A stretch of DNA of 64,000 nt, from the NCBI RefSeq assembly GCF_007786235.1, contig NZ_VNFK01000001.1, positions 248,001 through 312,000 of the forward strand. Reading direction: 5' to 3'. Positions within the stretch are counted from its first letter, which is position 1. Each line of letters opens with the position of its first letter. The stretch comes from Paenarthrobacter nitroguajacolicus (lineage in GTDB: Bacteria > Actinomycetota > Actinomycetes > Actinomycetales > Micrococcaceae). Below, one piece after another: positions 16,363-25,060 of this stretch. Under the pieces are notes generated by a model. It was not told the origin of the DNA and ran no database searches. It saw only the letters and a list, made by a program, of their open reading frames with translations. Position numbers and translations under genes: made by a program.

Positions 16363-17295
16363 TTATTCCTTGACGGAGCCGAGCATGACGCCCGAGAAGA
16401 AGTACTTCTGGACGAAGGGATAGACACAAAGGATGGGGATGACGGTCAGGACGATGGTGACCGACTGGATGTTGGCGGCGATCTGACCGACGTTTTCCGC
16501 TGTGCCGCCGGCTGAGCCCGCTGTGGTGACTCCGGCGATCATGTTGCGCAGGTAGATGGTGACCGGAAAGAGATCCGGGTTATCGAGGTAGAGGAAGGCC
16601 TGGAACCAGGAGTTCCAGTTGGCCACGGCGTAGAACAACACCATGGTGGCCATGATCGCTTTGCTGAGCGGCAGCACCACCCGGAAGAGGATCCCGTACT
16701 GCGTGAGCCCGTCGATCGATGCTGCTTCCTCCAGTTCGCGGGGCATGTTCTCGAAGAACGATTTCATGATGAGCAGGTTGAACACGCTGATGGCATTCGG
16801 CAGCACCACGGCCCAGATGGAGTCCCTCATGCCCAAGGAGCTGATGAGCACGTAGTTGGGGATCAGCCCGCCGTTGAAGAACATGGTGAACACGGCGAGT
16901 CCAATGAACAGGCTGCGTCCCTTGAGGTCCTTCTTGGCGATCGCGTAGGCGAAGGACGTGGTGAGGACCATGGAAATGCCCGTTGCCACCACCGTGTACA
17001 GGACGGTGTTTCCGTAGTTGTTCCAGAAGGTGGAGTCGGCCAGGATCAACTTGTACGTCTCGGTGTTGAAGCCCATCGGGAACAGGTTCACCTGCCCGGC
17101 GTTGATGAACCCTTCGCTGGAGAACGACTGGGCAATGATGTTCAGGAACGGATACACCGTCAGGAACACCACCAGCAGCAGGAACACCAGGTTGAAGACC
17201 CGGAAGATCCGCATGCCGCGCGAAACCTGCATGTCCTTCAGGAGGACGCCTTGGGCTGCAGAACCCTTGTTGGCAGTAGCTGTCTTGTTCACCAC
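16363..17295 (-). CDS. Carbohydrate ABC transporter permease (LplC/YtcP-like)
   Basis: A 310-residue inner-membrane permease with six predicted helices. The EAA loop, EEAASIDGLTQYGILFRVVLP, which contacts the ATPase, lies at about residues 195-215, and the C-terminus FFSGVMLGSVKE is characteristic of the LplC branch. The GTG start overlaps the end of the LplB-type gene by seven bases. Together with LplB and the lipoprotein it forms a type I importer for oligosaccharides. No ATPase gene is present in the operon, so a shared MsmX-like ATPase elsewhere in the genome is likely. Confidence 0.94.
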   Translation of the reverse strand: MVNKTATANKGSAAQGVLLKDMQVSRGMRIFRVFNLVFLLLVVFLTVYPFLNIIAQSFSSEGFINAGQVNLFPMGFNTETYKLILADSTFWNNYGNTVLYTVVATGISMVLTTSFAYAIAKKDLKGRSLFIGLAVFTMFFNGGLIPNYVLISSLGMRDSIWAVVLPNAISVFNLLIMKSFFENMPRELEEAASIDGLTQYGILFRVVLPLSKAIMATMVLFYAVANWNSWFQAFLYLDNPDLFPVTIYLRNMIAGVTTAGSAGGTAENVGQIAANIQSVTIVLTVIPILCVYPFVQKYFFSGVMLGSVKE

Positions 17296-18269
17296 AGGCT
17301 CGTTCCTGCGAGGCGCTTGGAAACCGCGTTCGCTGAGAGGATCAGCGTGAGGCCAATGACGGATTCGAACATTCCGATGGCGGCCGCGTAGCTGAAGTTG
17401 CTGGATTCCAGGCCTACCCGGTACAGGTAGGTGGAGATGACGTCTGAGGTCGCGAAGTTGAGCGGGTTGTAGATGAGGAGGATCTTCTCGAAGCCCACCG
17501 CCATGAACGTGCCGATATTCAGGATCAGCAACGTGATGATGGTGGGGCGGATGGCTGGAAGCGTGACGTGCCAGGTCTGCTGCCAGCGGTTGGCACCATC
17601 GATCCGGGCCGCCTCATAGAGGGACTCGTCCACCCGCGTCAGCGCGGCGAGGTAGAGGATGGCTCCCCAGCCCATGGTCTGCCAAACCTCCGAGCTGATG
17701 TACATGGGCCGGAACCATCCCGGGTCCTGCGTGAAGTTCACGGTGGTGCCGAACAGTGACTCCGCGATCTGGTTTACGGTGCCCGTCATGGAGAAGTTCT
17801 GCAGGATCATGCCGGCGATGATCACCACGGACATGAAGTGCGGCAGGTAGGCCACGGTCTGTACGAATTTCTTGAACTTCTGCGACCTCAATTCGTTGAG
17901 CATCAGCGCGAAGATGATGGGCATCGGGAAGCAGAAAACCAACGTCAGGACACCCAGGATGATGGTGTTCTGGAATGCCTGCCAGAAGCTGGGATCGTTG
18001 ATGAAGAGGGTGATGTATTTGAGGCCAACCCACTTCTCGCCGAAAATACTGCCGCCGGGCTGGAATTGGCGGAATGCAATGACGTTACCGGCCATGGGCA
18101 GGTACCTGAAGATCAAAAGGTACAGCAGTGGCAGCGCTAACAGCGTGTACAAACGCCAGTCGCGTTTGATCGCCAGCTTCCAGCTCCCGGGCTTGTCGCG
18201 ACGTTTTTTCGTTGTGCTTGCCTCGGTGCCCGGAACCACCTTGGGTGGAACATCCAGTCGTAGTGCCAT
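17289..18269 (-). CDS. Carbohydrate ABC transporter permease (LplB-like)
   Basis: A 326-residue permease with a basic N-terminus followed by six membrane helices. YLPMAGNVIAFRQFQPGGSI after helix 1 and the EAA loop YEAARIDGANRWQQTWHVTLP at about 225-245 identify the LplB branch of oligosaccharide importers. It partners the LplC-type protein encoded next, with a seven-base overlap. It follows the GH42 gene by nine bases, so import and intracellular cleavage are coexpressed. Confidence 0.94.
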   Translation of the reverse strand: MALRLDVPPKVVPGTEASTTKKRRDKPGSWKLAIKRDWRLYTLLALPLLYLLIFRYLPMAGNVIAFRQFQPGGSIFGEKWVGLKYITLFINDPSFWQAFQNTIILGVLTLVFCFPMPIIFALMLNELRSQKFKKFVQTVAYLPHFMSVVIIAGMILQNFSMTGTVNQIAESLFGTTVNFTQDPGWFRPMYISSEVWQTMGWGAILYLAALTRVDESLYEAARIDGANRWQQTWHVTLPAIRPTIITLLILNIGTFMAVGFEKILLIYNPLNFATSDVISTYLYRVGLESSNFSYAAAIGMFESVIGLTLILSANAVSKRLAGTSLW

Positions 18270-18278
18270 GGTCCCCGC

Positions 18279-20342
18279 CTATCCTGCTGTTTCGTCGACG
18301 ATCAGGACGCCGTTCGCAGGGAGCTCGACCGCCCCCTGAACCGTGCGTCCACTGATCCGGTCCGTGCCGCCGTCGAGGACGTCCACGCTGGACGGCGCGT
18401 CGTTGTGGTTGAGCACCATGAGGAAGCTCTTGTTGGTGCCGTCGGCACTGCAGCCAGTACGACGGCGGACCTGGACTCCCGTGGGTGCGTTCAGTTCCGG
18501 CTCCACACCGGCGCTCCGGAGTTCGTCGTGGAGGAGCTGCGCCAGCAGGCCGTCCTCGACGCGCGCCGACAGGTACAGTGCCATGCCTTGACCGAATGAA
18601 TTGCGTGTGACGGCCGGCGCGCCCGCCAACCGACCGGACGAGTAGCTGGCCAGGACTTCCGCCGTTTCGGCGTGCAGATGCTCGGTCCAGTAGCTCGCGG
18701 AGGAGGTGCCGCCGTCGAGCGTTGACAGTTTCACCTGCTCGCCATCCCCGGCGAGCGGGTGCATTTCCTCGCTCCAGGCGCCCAGCACTTTCCGCAGCGC
18801 ACCCGGGTAACCGCCCAAGCGGATGGTGTTGTCCTGGTCCACGATCCCGGACAGATACGAGACCACCAGCCGACCGCCGTAGGTCACGTAGCTTTCGAAT
18901 CGCTCGGCGGCCTGGTCCGTGAGGAGGTACGACGCCGGCATGATCACCAGGCTGTACTCGGACAAGTCGCTGTTGGCATTGACGAAATCGACGGTGATGT
19001 TGGCGTCGAAAAGCGGGCGGTAGAGGCGCAGGACTTCCTGGGCGTAGTTCAGGTCCGAGCGCGGCGAGTTGCCCAACTCCAGCGCCCACCAGCAGTCCCA
19101 GTCGAAAACGATGGCCACTTTGGCTGTGGACCGGGTGCCCGTCACGTCGCCCAGCGTCTTGAGCTCCTGCCCCAGCTCGCAAACTTCGCGGAAGATGCGG
19201 GTGTTGGGTCCGGCGTGGTTCACCATGGCCGAGTGGTAGCGCTCAGTCCCGCCCTTGGCCTGACGCCATTGGAAGAAGAGGATCGAGTCCGCGCCCTGCG
19301 CAATGGCTTGATAGGAACCCAGGCGCATCTTGCCGGGAAGCTTGGACACGTTCACGGACCACTGGCTGACGGCACCGGTGGCCTGTTCCATCACCATCCA
19401 CGGCTGGCCTTGGCGGAGGGAACGCATGAGGTCGAAGTTCAAGGCAGCAGCGATATGCGCGTCCTCTTCACGCGGGTCCGGGTAGATATCCAGGGCGGCG
19501 GCGTCTTCTTCGGCTGCCCAGGCCCAGTAGTCGTTGGTCTTGTAGAAGCGCATGAAGTTGGTGACGATCGGCAGGTCCGGGCTGTGGCGCCGGAGGATAT
19601 CCCGCTCGGCCTTATAGTGCTCCAGCATGCTGTCTGAGGTGAAGCGATGAAAATCCAGCCGACGCGACGGGTTGGACCATGTGCGGGGCTGGGCGGGGAC
19701 TCGGACTTGGCTCCAGTCCGAGTAGAGCTGGCCCCAGACTGCAGTGCTCCAGGCTTCGTTCAGTTCATCCAAAGTGGAGTACTTCCGCTGCAACCATTCC
19801 CGGAAGGCCTTCTCCGCCCACGGTCCATAAGACGTGGGTCCGTACTCGTTGCCCACGTGCCACATGCGGAGTGCGGGATGGCTGGCGTAGCGCTCCCCCA
19901 TTTTCTCGGCGAGGACCAGCGACTTGGCGCGGTACACAGGATGGGAGACATCGAAGTGTTGGCGGGAACCGAATCCGAAGATACTTCCGTCCGGGCGTTC
20001 GGGCATGATCTCCGGATGCTGTTCCACCAGCCAAGCCGGAGGGACAGCATCAGGCGTTGCCAGGTCCACCCCGATGCCGTGCTGATGCATCAGGTCCATG
20101 ACCTCGTCCAGCCAGCCAAAGTCGAAAACGCCGTTGCTGGTTTCCAAACGGCTCCATGAGAAGACCGCCAAGGTCACCAGGTTCACTCCCGCCTGCTGCA
20201 TGAGCTTGGCGTCCTCGAGCCATACTTCGCGCGGCCATTGCTCGGGGTTGTAATCCCCGCCGTACGCAATGCCGCCTATTCGTTGATGCAATTGCTGCAG
20301 CCGCGCCTCGGCAGTCCGCAAATCCTCAGGGTGGATGGTCAT
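18279..20342 (-). CDS. Beta-galactosidase, glycoside hydrolase family 42
   Basis: A 687-residue cytoplasmic glycosidase, the normal GH42 length. GGDYNPEQWP near residue 28 is the family opening; the acid/base glutamate is E166 in WHVGNEYGP; the nucleophile is E319 in MVMEQATG. The C-terminal half holds the trimerisation and beta-sandwich domains. It hydrolyses terminal beta-galactosides, probably galacto-oligosaccharides from plant galactan or rhamnogalacturonan brought in by the downstream importer. As first gene of a five-gene operon it is preceded by candidate LacI-type operators (20401-20422 and 20556-20586). Confidence 0.93.
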   Translation of the reverse strand: MTIHPEDLRTAEARLQQLHQRIGGIAYGGDYNPEQWPREVWLEDAKLMQQAGVNLVTLAVFSWSRLETSNGVFDFGWLDEVMDLMHQHGIGVDLATPDAVPPAWLVEQHPEIMPERPDGSIFGFGSRQHFDVSHPVYRAKSLVLAEKMGERYASHPALRMWHVGNEYGPTSYGPWAEKAFREWLQRKYSTLDELNEAWSTAVWGQLYSDWSQVRVPAQPRTWSNPSRRLDFHRFTSDSMLEHYKAERDILRRHSPDLPIVTNFMRFYKTNDYWAWAAEEDAAALDIYPDPREEDAHIAAALNFDLMRSLRQGQPWMVMEQATGAVSQWSVNVSKLPGKMRLGSYQAIAQGADSILFFQWRQAKGGTERYHSAMVNHAGPNTRIFREVCELGQELKTLGDVTGTRSTAKVAIVFDWDCWWALELGNSPRSDLNYAQEVLRLYRPLFDANITVDFVNANSDLSEYSLVIMPASYLLTDQAAERFESYVTYGGRLVVSYLSGIVDQDNTIRLGGYPGALRKVLGAWSEEMHPLAGDGEQVKLSTLDGGTSSASYWTEHLHAETAEVLASYSSGRLAGAPAVTRNSFGQGMALYLSARVEDGLLAQLLHDELRSAGVEPELNAPTGVQVRRRTGCSADGTNKSFLMVLNHNDAPSSVDVLDGGTDRISGRTVQGAVELPANGVLIVDETAG

Positions 20343-20400
20343 CGTTGTCCTTCACTCGGCCGTCGTCGCCCTGCACCGCAGTGCGACTCACATCACAGAG

Positions 20401-20422
20401 AGAAACTATCGTAAAGTTTACG
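20401..20422. promoter_or_regulatory. LacI-type operator upstream of the GH42 operon
   Basis: The perfect 13-base odd palindrome CGTAAAGTTTACG (20410-20422) is preceded by GAAACTATCG (20402-20411). The AAAGTTT core matches CCGAAAGTTTCGG at 6741-6753, about 60 bases from the GH42 start. A second GAAACTATCG occurs at 20576-20585. Confidence 0.6.
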
Positions 20423-20706
20423 CAATAACAACAGGTCGGTATCGGAAAATTCAGAGCAACCAGAGGTCAGCCAATCCGCGCAATTGCTCGCATGACTGGG
20501 AGTTTACGAGCCCGGAATCACTGTACTGACGGGCGAGGGAGCCACAGGGTGATGTTAACTTTCCGGATTGTCTTGGAAACTATCGGACTATGTTTTCTCC
20601 AGGTCGCCCCGATAACGCGGGAAGCGTGCGAGAACACCGGCTAGGAACGGCGGGGTCGCAGAGTTCCGGCGGTCTCGCAGCGCTCCGGCAGATTCGCTGC
20701 AATCCG
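20423..20706. other. Gene-free stretch of the GH42/ArsR divergent region
   Basis: The 400-base gap between the GH42 gene and the ArsR-type gene contains no coding signal that I trust. Apart from the sites listed separately it holds TAACTTTCCGG (20557-20567) followed by GAAACTATCG (20576-20585), a second possible binding site of the same LacI-type regulator. Confidence 0.5.
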
Positions 20707-20736
20707 TTGACACGTGACCAAACAGTCACCTATCAT
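20707..20736 (+). promoter_or_regulatory. Promoter and probable self-operator of the ArsR-SRPBCC gene
   Basis: TTGACA (20707-20712) and TATCAT (20731-20736) are 18 bases apart. The inverted repeat GTGACCAAACAGTCAC (20714-20729) fills the spacer, where an ArsR-type repressor would block the polymerase. The start codon lies six bases after the -10 box, so the transcript may be leaderless. Confidence 0.55.
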
Positions 20737-20742
20737 GAGTCC

Positions 20743-21495
20743 ATGGACGCCGTGTTCAAGGCCTTGGCAGACCCCACCCGCAGAGAGCTGCTTGATGAGC
20801 TGTTCCGCGAGGATGGCCAGTCCGCCACCGCCCTCGGAGCCAGGTTTGAGATGACCCGTTTTGGCATCGCCAAGCACCTCAAGCTGCTGGAAGATGCAGG
20901 ATTGGTGGTCACCCGCCGTCGGGGGCGCGAAAAGCTGCACTTCCTGAACCCGGTTCCCATCCGCCTCATCCACGATCGCTGGGTGAGTAAATACGCAGAA
21001 CCATGGGCCGCTGCGCTCAGCGACCTCAAATCCAGATTGGAAAGTCCCATGGAAAAGATCTTCGAGATTTACATCAAGACCACGCCGGAACTGCTCTGGG
21101 AAGCCATCACGGACAGCGACATCCGCAGTAAGTACCAGTTCGGGAACACGTTCACTTCGGACTGGACCCCGGGCAGCCGCTTCGAGATGCACAACGTCAA
21201 AGCCGATGCACCGCTGGGCGAGGGCGAGAACATCGAAGTCGATCCCCCGCGCCGGCTGGTTCAAACCATGCGGGCGCTCTGGGGCGAGGACGTGAAGGCC
21301 GAGGGAACATCGCGGATCACGTGGGAGATCGAGCCAGTCGGCGATTCCTGCCACCTCACCGTCACGCACGACCAGCTCCGCGAGGGCGCCAACGACCAGC
21401 TTTACGGCGGCTGGCCCATGATCCTCTCCGGCCTCAAGACCTGGCTCGAGACCGGCGAGAAACTCACCACGCCAGGCTCGCTCATGTACGCCTAG
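20743..21495 (+). CDS. ArsR-family regulator fused to an SRPBCC (AHSA1) domain
   Basis: A 250-residue two-domain protein. Residues 1-95 are a winged helix (KALADPTRRELLDELF, then FGIAKHLKLLEDAGLV) without the cysteine metal sites of metal sensors. Residues 105-250 are an Aha1/START-like ligand-binding fold (KIFEIYIKTTPELLWEAITD, later the GGWPMILSGLKTWLETGE ending). Such fusions presumably sense a hydrophobic ligand through the second domain. ATG 20743 is chosen because the helix starts directly and promoter boxes end six bases upstream. It appears to be monocistronic and self-regulated, with a strong terminator after it. Confidence 0.88.
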   Translation: MDAVFKALADPTRRELLDELFREDGQSATALGARFEMTRFGIAKHLKLLEDAGLVVTRRRGREKLHFLNPVPIRLIHDRWVSKYAEPWAAALSDLKSRLESPMEKIFEIYIKTTPELLWEAITDSDIRSKYQFGNTFTSDWTPGSRFEMHNVKADAPLGEGENIEVDPPRRLVQTMRALWGEDVKAEGTSRITWEIEPVGDSCHLTVTHDQLREGANDQLYGGWPMILSGLKTWLETGEKLTTPGSLMYA

Positions 21496-21508
21496 AGGCC
21501 TTAAACGA

Positions 21509-21545
21509 GGACGACGACGGCGGGCCGCTGCCGCCGTCGTCGTCC
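21509..21545. terminator. Bidirectional terminator hairpin
   Basis: A 15-base perfect stem (GGACGACGACGGCGG at 21509-21523 and its complement at 21531-21545) with a seven-base loop lies between two convergent genes. Confidence 0.75.
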
Positions 21546-21565
21546 ATGCCTTGGTTTCCCGCCGG

Positions 21566-22564
21566 TCAGGCGACGGGCGCCGCTGCCTGTTCCTCAGTGA
21601 GCCAAGCCGCCTGCAGGGTGCCGAGCAGGTGAGGGGCGAAGTCTTCCCCGATACCCAGCACCACGCGGCAACGCGCACCGCGCTGCTCCGGGAAGCCGGC
21701 GTACTGCCCGCGGAGATCGCAGACGGTCTGGCCGCGACCGGGGCCGTGGGTAGTGTCCACCTGGACGCGAACGGTCGGAGCCAGGGTGAGCTCCACTCCC
21801 CTGACCGCGATGGCGGCCGCGAGAGGATCATGCATCGCCGAGCAAGCACGTCCGAAAATGTCGATGTAGAAGCCGAAGTAGTAACCCAGCATCTCGCCGA
21901 GGGCCTGCGAGACCGGGTGCTCGGTGGCGAGCAGTTCCTGGCGGTGGTGTTCCTCCAGGACGTTGGTCATGGTGACGTCCAGGGGTACCAACGTCACGTT
22001 CCAGTCGGCGGCCAGAACCTCGGCTGCCGCTTCGGGGTCGTTGGCGATGTTGGCTTCAGCCACAGGAGAGATGTTTCCCGGCGCCAGCGCGGCACCACCC
22101 ATGATGGTGACTTCGGCGATGAGCTGCGGCAGCTGGGGTTCCAGGCGCAAGGCTTCGGCGATGTTGGTCAGCGGGCCGATGGCCACCAGGCGCAGCTCCC
22201 CCGCGTACTGGTGGGCCAACTGGACCAGGAGTTCGGCTGCTGTTTGCTTGACCGGCTCGCGGTCTGACGGAACCAGGTCCACTCCACCGATGCCGTTGTC
22301 ACCATGGACATGCGGCGCGCCGCCGTGGAAGGTGCCCACCTGCGGATCGTGCGCCCCGATCGCCACGGGTATGTCCGGGTGGCCGGCCAGGTTCAGCAGG
22401 TCCAGGGTGTTCCGGGCGCCTCCGGCTGCGCTGACGTTGCCACTGACCGTGCCGATGCCCACCAGGTCCGCCCGCGGGGAGGCCAGGAGGTAGGCGAGGG
22501 CAAGGGCGTCGTCGATGCCGGTATCGCAGTCAAGGAAGAAGGGGGCGGCGGTGCGCTGGTTCAT
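21566..22564 (-). CDS. Nucleoside hydrolase (IunH family)
   Basis: A 332-residue enzyme that cleaves the N-glycosidic bond of ribonucleosides to give a base and ribose. The signature DCDTGIDDALA at residues 10-20 supplies the calcium-binding aspartates; the later AMHDPLAAA segment gives the final aspartate. ATG 22564 is chosen because this motif follows within ten residues. It lies with an MFS carrier, a GntR regulator and a ribokinase, which together form a nucleoside uptake and ribose recovery module. Purine versus pyrimidine preference is not evident. Confidence 0.92.
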   Translation of the reverse strand: MNQRTAAPFFLDCDTGIDDALALAYLLASPRADLVGIGTVSGNVSAAGGARNTLDLLNLAGHPDIPVAIGAHDPQVGTFHGGAPHVHGDNGIGGVDLVPSDREPVKQTAAELLVQLAHQYAGELRLVAIGPLTNIAEALRLEPQLPQLIAEVTIMGGAALAPGNISPVAEANIANDPEAAAEVLAADWNVTLVPLDVTMTNVLEEHHRQELLATEHPVSQALGEMLGYYFGFYIDIFGRACSAMHDPLAAAIAVRGVELTLAPTVRVQVDTTHGPGRGQTVCDLRGQYAGFPEQRGARCRVVLGIGEDFAPHLLGTLQAAWLTEEQAAAPVA

Positions 22565-22657
22565 GGTCTCTCGTTTCAGGTGTAGCGGACTGCTGGTTCT
22601 GTGGTGGGGTGAAGCTGGGGCGGGTGGCACGTCGGGGCCGCGTGCCGGCGTCGTGCG

Positions 22658-24118
22658 TTAGATCTTTTCGCCCTTCGGGGCGGCAATGAACAGGCTGACA
22701 ATGAACGCGAGGGCAGTGATGGACACCGAAATCCAGAGGGCAGCAGAGTACCCGGCCGCGGTGCCTTGGCCTGCGAACGGCGCAACAACCACGACGCCGA
22801 GGCTCGCCCCGATGCCGAAGGAGGCACCGTTGATGCCCGGCAGTGCCGCAGGTGCTTCCTTGGGCGAAAGCAGGACGGACAGGCCGTTGATGGCGGTGAG
22901 GAAGAAGCCGTTGTAGAAGATACCCAAGGCGGCGATCGCGATGAGGACCGCGATCTGGTTGTGGGCGAACAGTGCGGCGACGATCGCGCAGGCGAGGCTG
23001 GTTGCGGTGCCTACGCGGACGGTCTTGATCCAGCCGCGGCGGTCGGCGATCCAACCGGCAAGCGGGGCGGCGAACACGCCGATCAATGCGGCAGGGGTGA
23101 GGAACAGCAAGGCTGCCAGTGATGCGGTCAATCCGAAGCCGTTTTCCTTGTCCTGGCTAAGCAATACCACGGTGAAGTTGATGATGGCGAAGATGCCCGC
23201 AAGGGTCAGCACGGTGGTGGCGATGACGGGCCACACCTGGCGTGAACGGAGGTGGTGGACTGCAACCAACGGGGTTTCGCGCTTTTTCTCGATGAGCCAG
23301 AAGGCCGTGAAGGACGCAATGCTGCCGGCGAGCAGGCCAAGCGCGGCAGGAGAGGTCCAGCCGGCAGAGGAACCCGTGGACACGAAGTAGGTGATGAACA
23401 CCAGGAACACGGACAGGGAACCCGCTCCCCACCAATCCATCCGGCCCGGAGCCACGGTGGACCTACCGCCCGGAACAACCTTGATGACCCATACGACGGC
23501 GATCGCGGCCAGGACGAGCACTGCAACGAAGATCGATTGGAAGCCAAGGGTCTCGGCCATGAGCCCGCCGAAGTAGCCGTCCACGCCGCCGACGCCGCCG
23601 TTGATGGCGGCGATGATGCCGATGGACGTGCCGAAGAGGCGGGCGGGAAGGTACTCGTTGAGGACGATGTAGGAGAGCGCGAAGATGGCGCTTGAGACAC
23701 CCTGCATGAAGCGTCCTGTGACCAGCAACGGGAGGGTCGGGGCGAAGATGCACAGCACCGTACCGGCACCCATGATGGCCAGCACCAGCAGGAGCGCATT
23801 GCGCCGGCCGATGAAGTCACTCCAGCGGCCGATCACGGGACCGGCGATGGCACCGGCGAGGAAGAACATCGACTGCACTTGGGCCACGGCTTCCGGCGTC
23901 TCACCGAAGAAGGAACCGATGTGCGGCAGGGCTGGAGTGATCATGCTGGCGTTGAGCTGGAAGGCCAGCACGGCCAGGACCAACGTGGTGATCAGCAGGG
24001 CGGCGGCCTTGCCGTGGAAGCGGCCTTCGTCCGTGTTTGCCGTTGCTGCAGGGGCCTGAGGTGAGGCTGGGGACTGCGGGTCTGCAGTCTGCTGGCCTGT
24101 GGCGGTGGGGATGTTCAC
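22658..24118 (-). CDS. MFS transporter, probable nucleoside carrier
   Basis: A 486-residue carrier with a 35-residue Pro/Ala/Gln-rich cytoplasmic leader and 12-14 membrane helices. The motif GRWSDFIGRRNALLL follows helix 2, as expected for MFS proteins of the DHA-type fold. It is upstream of the nucleoside hydrolase gene on the same strand (94-base gap) and divergent from the GntR regulator, so uptake of nucleosides is a sensible inference; similar proteins are often labelled drug exporters, and sequence alone does not decide. Confidence 0.82.
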   Translation of the reverse strand: MNIPTATGQQTADPQSPASPQAPAATANTDEGRFHGKAAALLITTLVLAVLAFQLNASMITPALPHIGSFFGETPEAVAQVQSMFFLAGAIAGPVIGRWSDFIGRRNALLLVLAIMGAGTVLCIFAPTLPLLVTGRFMQGVSSAIFALSYIVLNEYLPARLFGTSIGIIAAINGGVGGVDGYFGGLMAETLGFQSIFVAVLVLAAIAVVWVIKVVPGGRSTVAPGRMDWWGAGSLSVFLVFITYFVSTGSSAGWTSPAALGLLAGSIASFTAFWLIEKKRETPLVAVHHLRSRQVWPVIATTVLTLAGIFAIINFTVVLLSQDKENGFGLTASLAALLFLTPAALIGVFAAPLAGWIADRRGWIKTVRVGTATSLACAIVAALFAHNQIAVLIAIAALGIFYNGFFLTAINGLSVLLSPKEAPAALPGINGASFGIGASLGVVVVAPFAGQGTAAGYSAALWISVSITALAFIVSLFIAAPKGEKI

Positions 24119-24171
24119 ATCAAACTCCTTTGTCCGAGGGCGCGGGGCGGCGCCACGAGATGTGAGTTGTT

Positions 24172-24185
24172 ATACAAGCATGTAT
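24172..24185. promoter_or_regulatory. Probable GntR operator
   Basis: ATACAAGCATGTAT is an inverted repeat (ATACA/TGTAT) lying between the divergent MFS and GntR genes. A wider inverted pair, ACAAGC (24174-24179) and GCTTGT (24191-24196), overlaps it. The position suits control of both directions. Confidence 0.5.
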
Positions 24186-24253
24186 TACGAGCTTGTGCAA
24201 CCTGTCACAGTCTTCCGGTACAGTGTCGGTAACCCATCTCAAGTGAGGCACCC

Positions 24254-25027
24254 TTGACCGACAACGCCGTCCAATTCCTGTCCAGACCCATCGCCACCCA
24301 ACCGGGTCAGCCTTTGCGCGTCGCGGCCTACTCCCGCATCGCCGAAGCGATCCGGACCAAGATCCTGCCGCCTGGTTCGCTGCTCCCCACGGAGACCGAG
24401 CTGGGCGCCATGATGGACGTCAGCCGTACCGTGATCCGGGAGGCCTTGATGTTGCTCGAAGAAGACGGCCTCACCCGGGCACGCCGTGGAGTTGGGCGTT
24501 TCGTGGCAGATTCCCTGCCCCGCATTGGCATCGAACACATCCGTCCGTTCGATCAACTTCTTGGCGGACCGGACCAGGACATCCAGGTCAAGCGGGTAGC
24601 CGCCATCAAGCAACCGGCATCGGAGTTCGTGGCCCCGGGCATCGGGGTGGAACCCGATGAGGACGTGTGGTTCTGGGAGAGCGTTCTCATCCGGAACGGG
24701 GAGCCCGTGGCCCACCTTCAGGAGAACGTCTCACAGGGAATTCCTGAAGCCGAAGCACTGGCCGAGGCAGCTGAGGCCCCCACGCTCCCGGCTTCCACTC
24801 TCTTGGAAGTCCTCAGCGGGCTTCCCGGCGCAAACCTAGGACCCGGCGAGTGCGAGATCAGCCTCAGCACCGCCGGTCCCAGCCGTGCGAAGTTACTTGG
24901 ACTCCGTCCCTCCGATCCCGTGCTGGTCCTGACGCAATACGTGCGCCGGAATGGCTCCCCGTTCTACCTCGCCAAGTGCCTCGTGGCCGCCAAAGCCGGC
25001 CACCTCTCCGTTATTCAGTCCTCCTGA
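24254..25027 (+). CDS. GntR family regulator (HutC/UTRA type)
   Basis: A 257-residue regulator starting at TTG 24254, nine bases after GTGAGG. Residues 24-90 form the winged helix (YSRIAEAIRTKILPPGSLLP, then DVSRTVIREALMLLEEDGL). The remainder has the shape of a UTRA ligand domain, with FLAKCLVAAKAGHLSV-like strands at the end. It probably senses a nucleoside or ribose derivative and controls the divergent carrier/hydrolase genes and the ribokinase gene that follows 33 bases downstream. Confidence 0.88.
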   Translation: MTDNAVQFLSRPIATQPGQPLRVAAYSRIAEAIRTKILPPGSLLPTETELGAMMDVSRTVIREALMLLEEDGLTRARRGVGRFVADSLPRIGIEHIRPFDQLLGGPDQDIQVKRVAAIKQPASEFVAPGIGVEPDEDVWFWESVLIRNGEPVAHLQENVSQGIPEAEALAEAAEAPTLPASTLLEVLSGLPGANLGPGECEISLSTAGPSRAKLLGLRPSDPVLVLTQYVRRNGSPFYLAKCLVAAKAGHLSVIQSS

Positions 25028-25060
25028 CATTCAGCTTATTTCTTCCAAAAAGGACCTTCC

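Noticed and set aside
20343..20742. Searched for a small gene in this 400-base gap.
   Set aside because: Frames are short, lack ribosome-binding sites and overlap the operator and promoter motifs.
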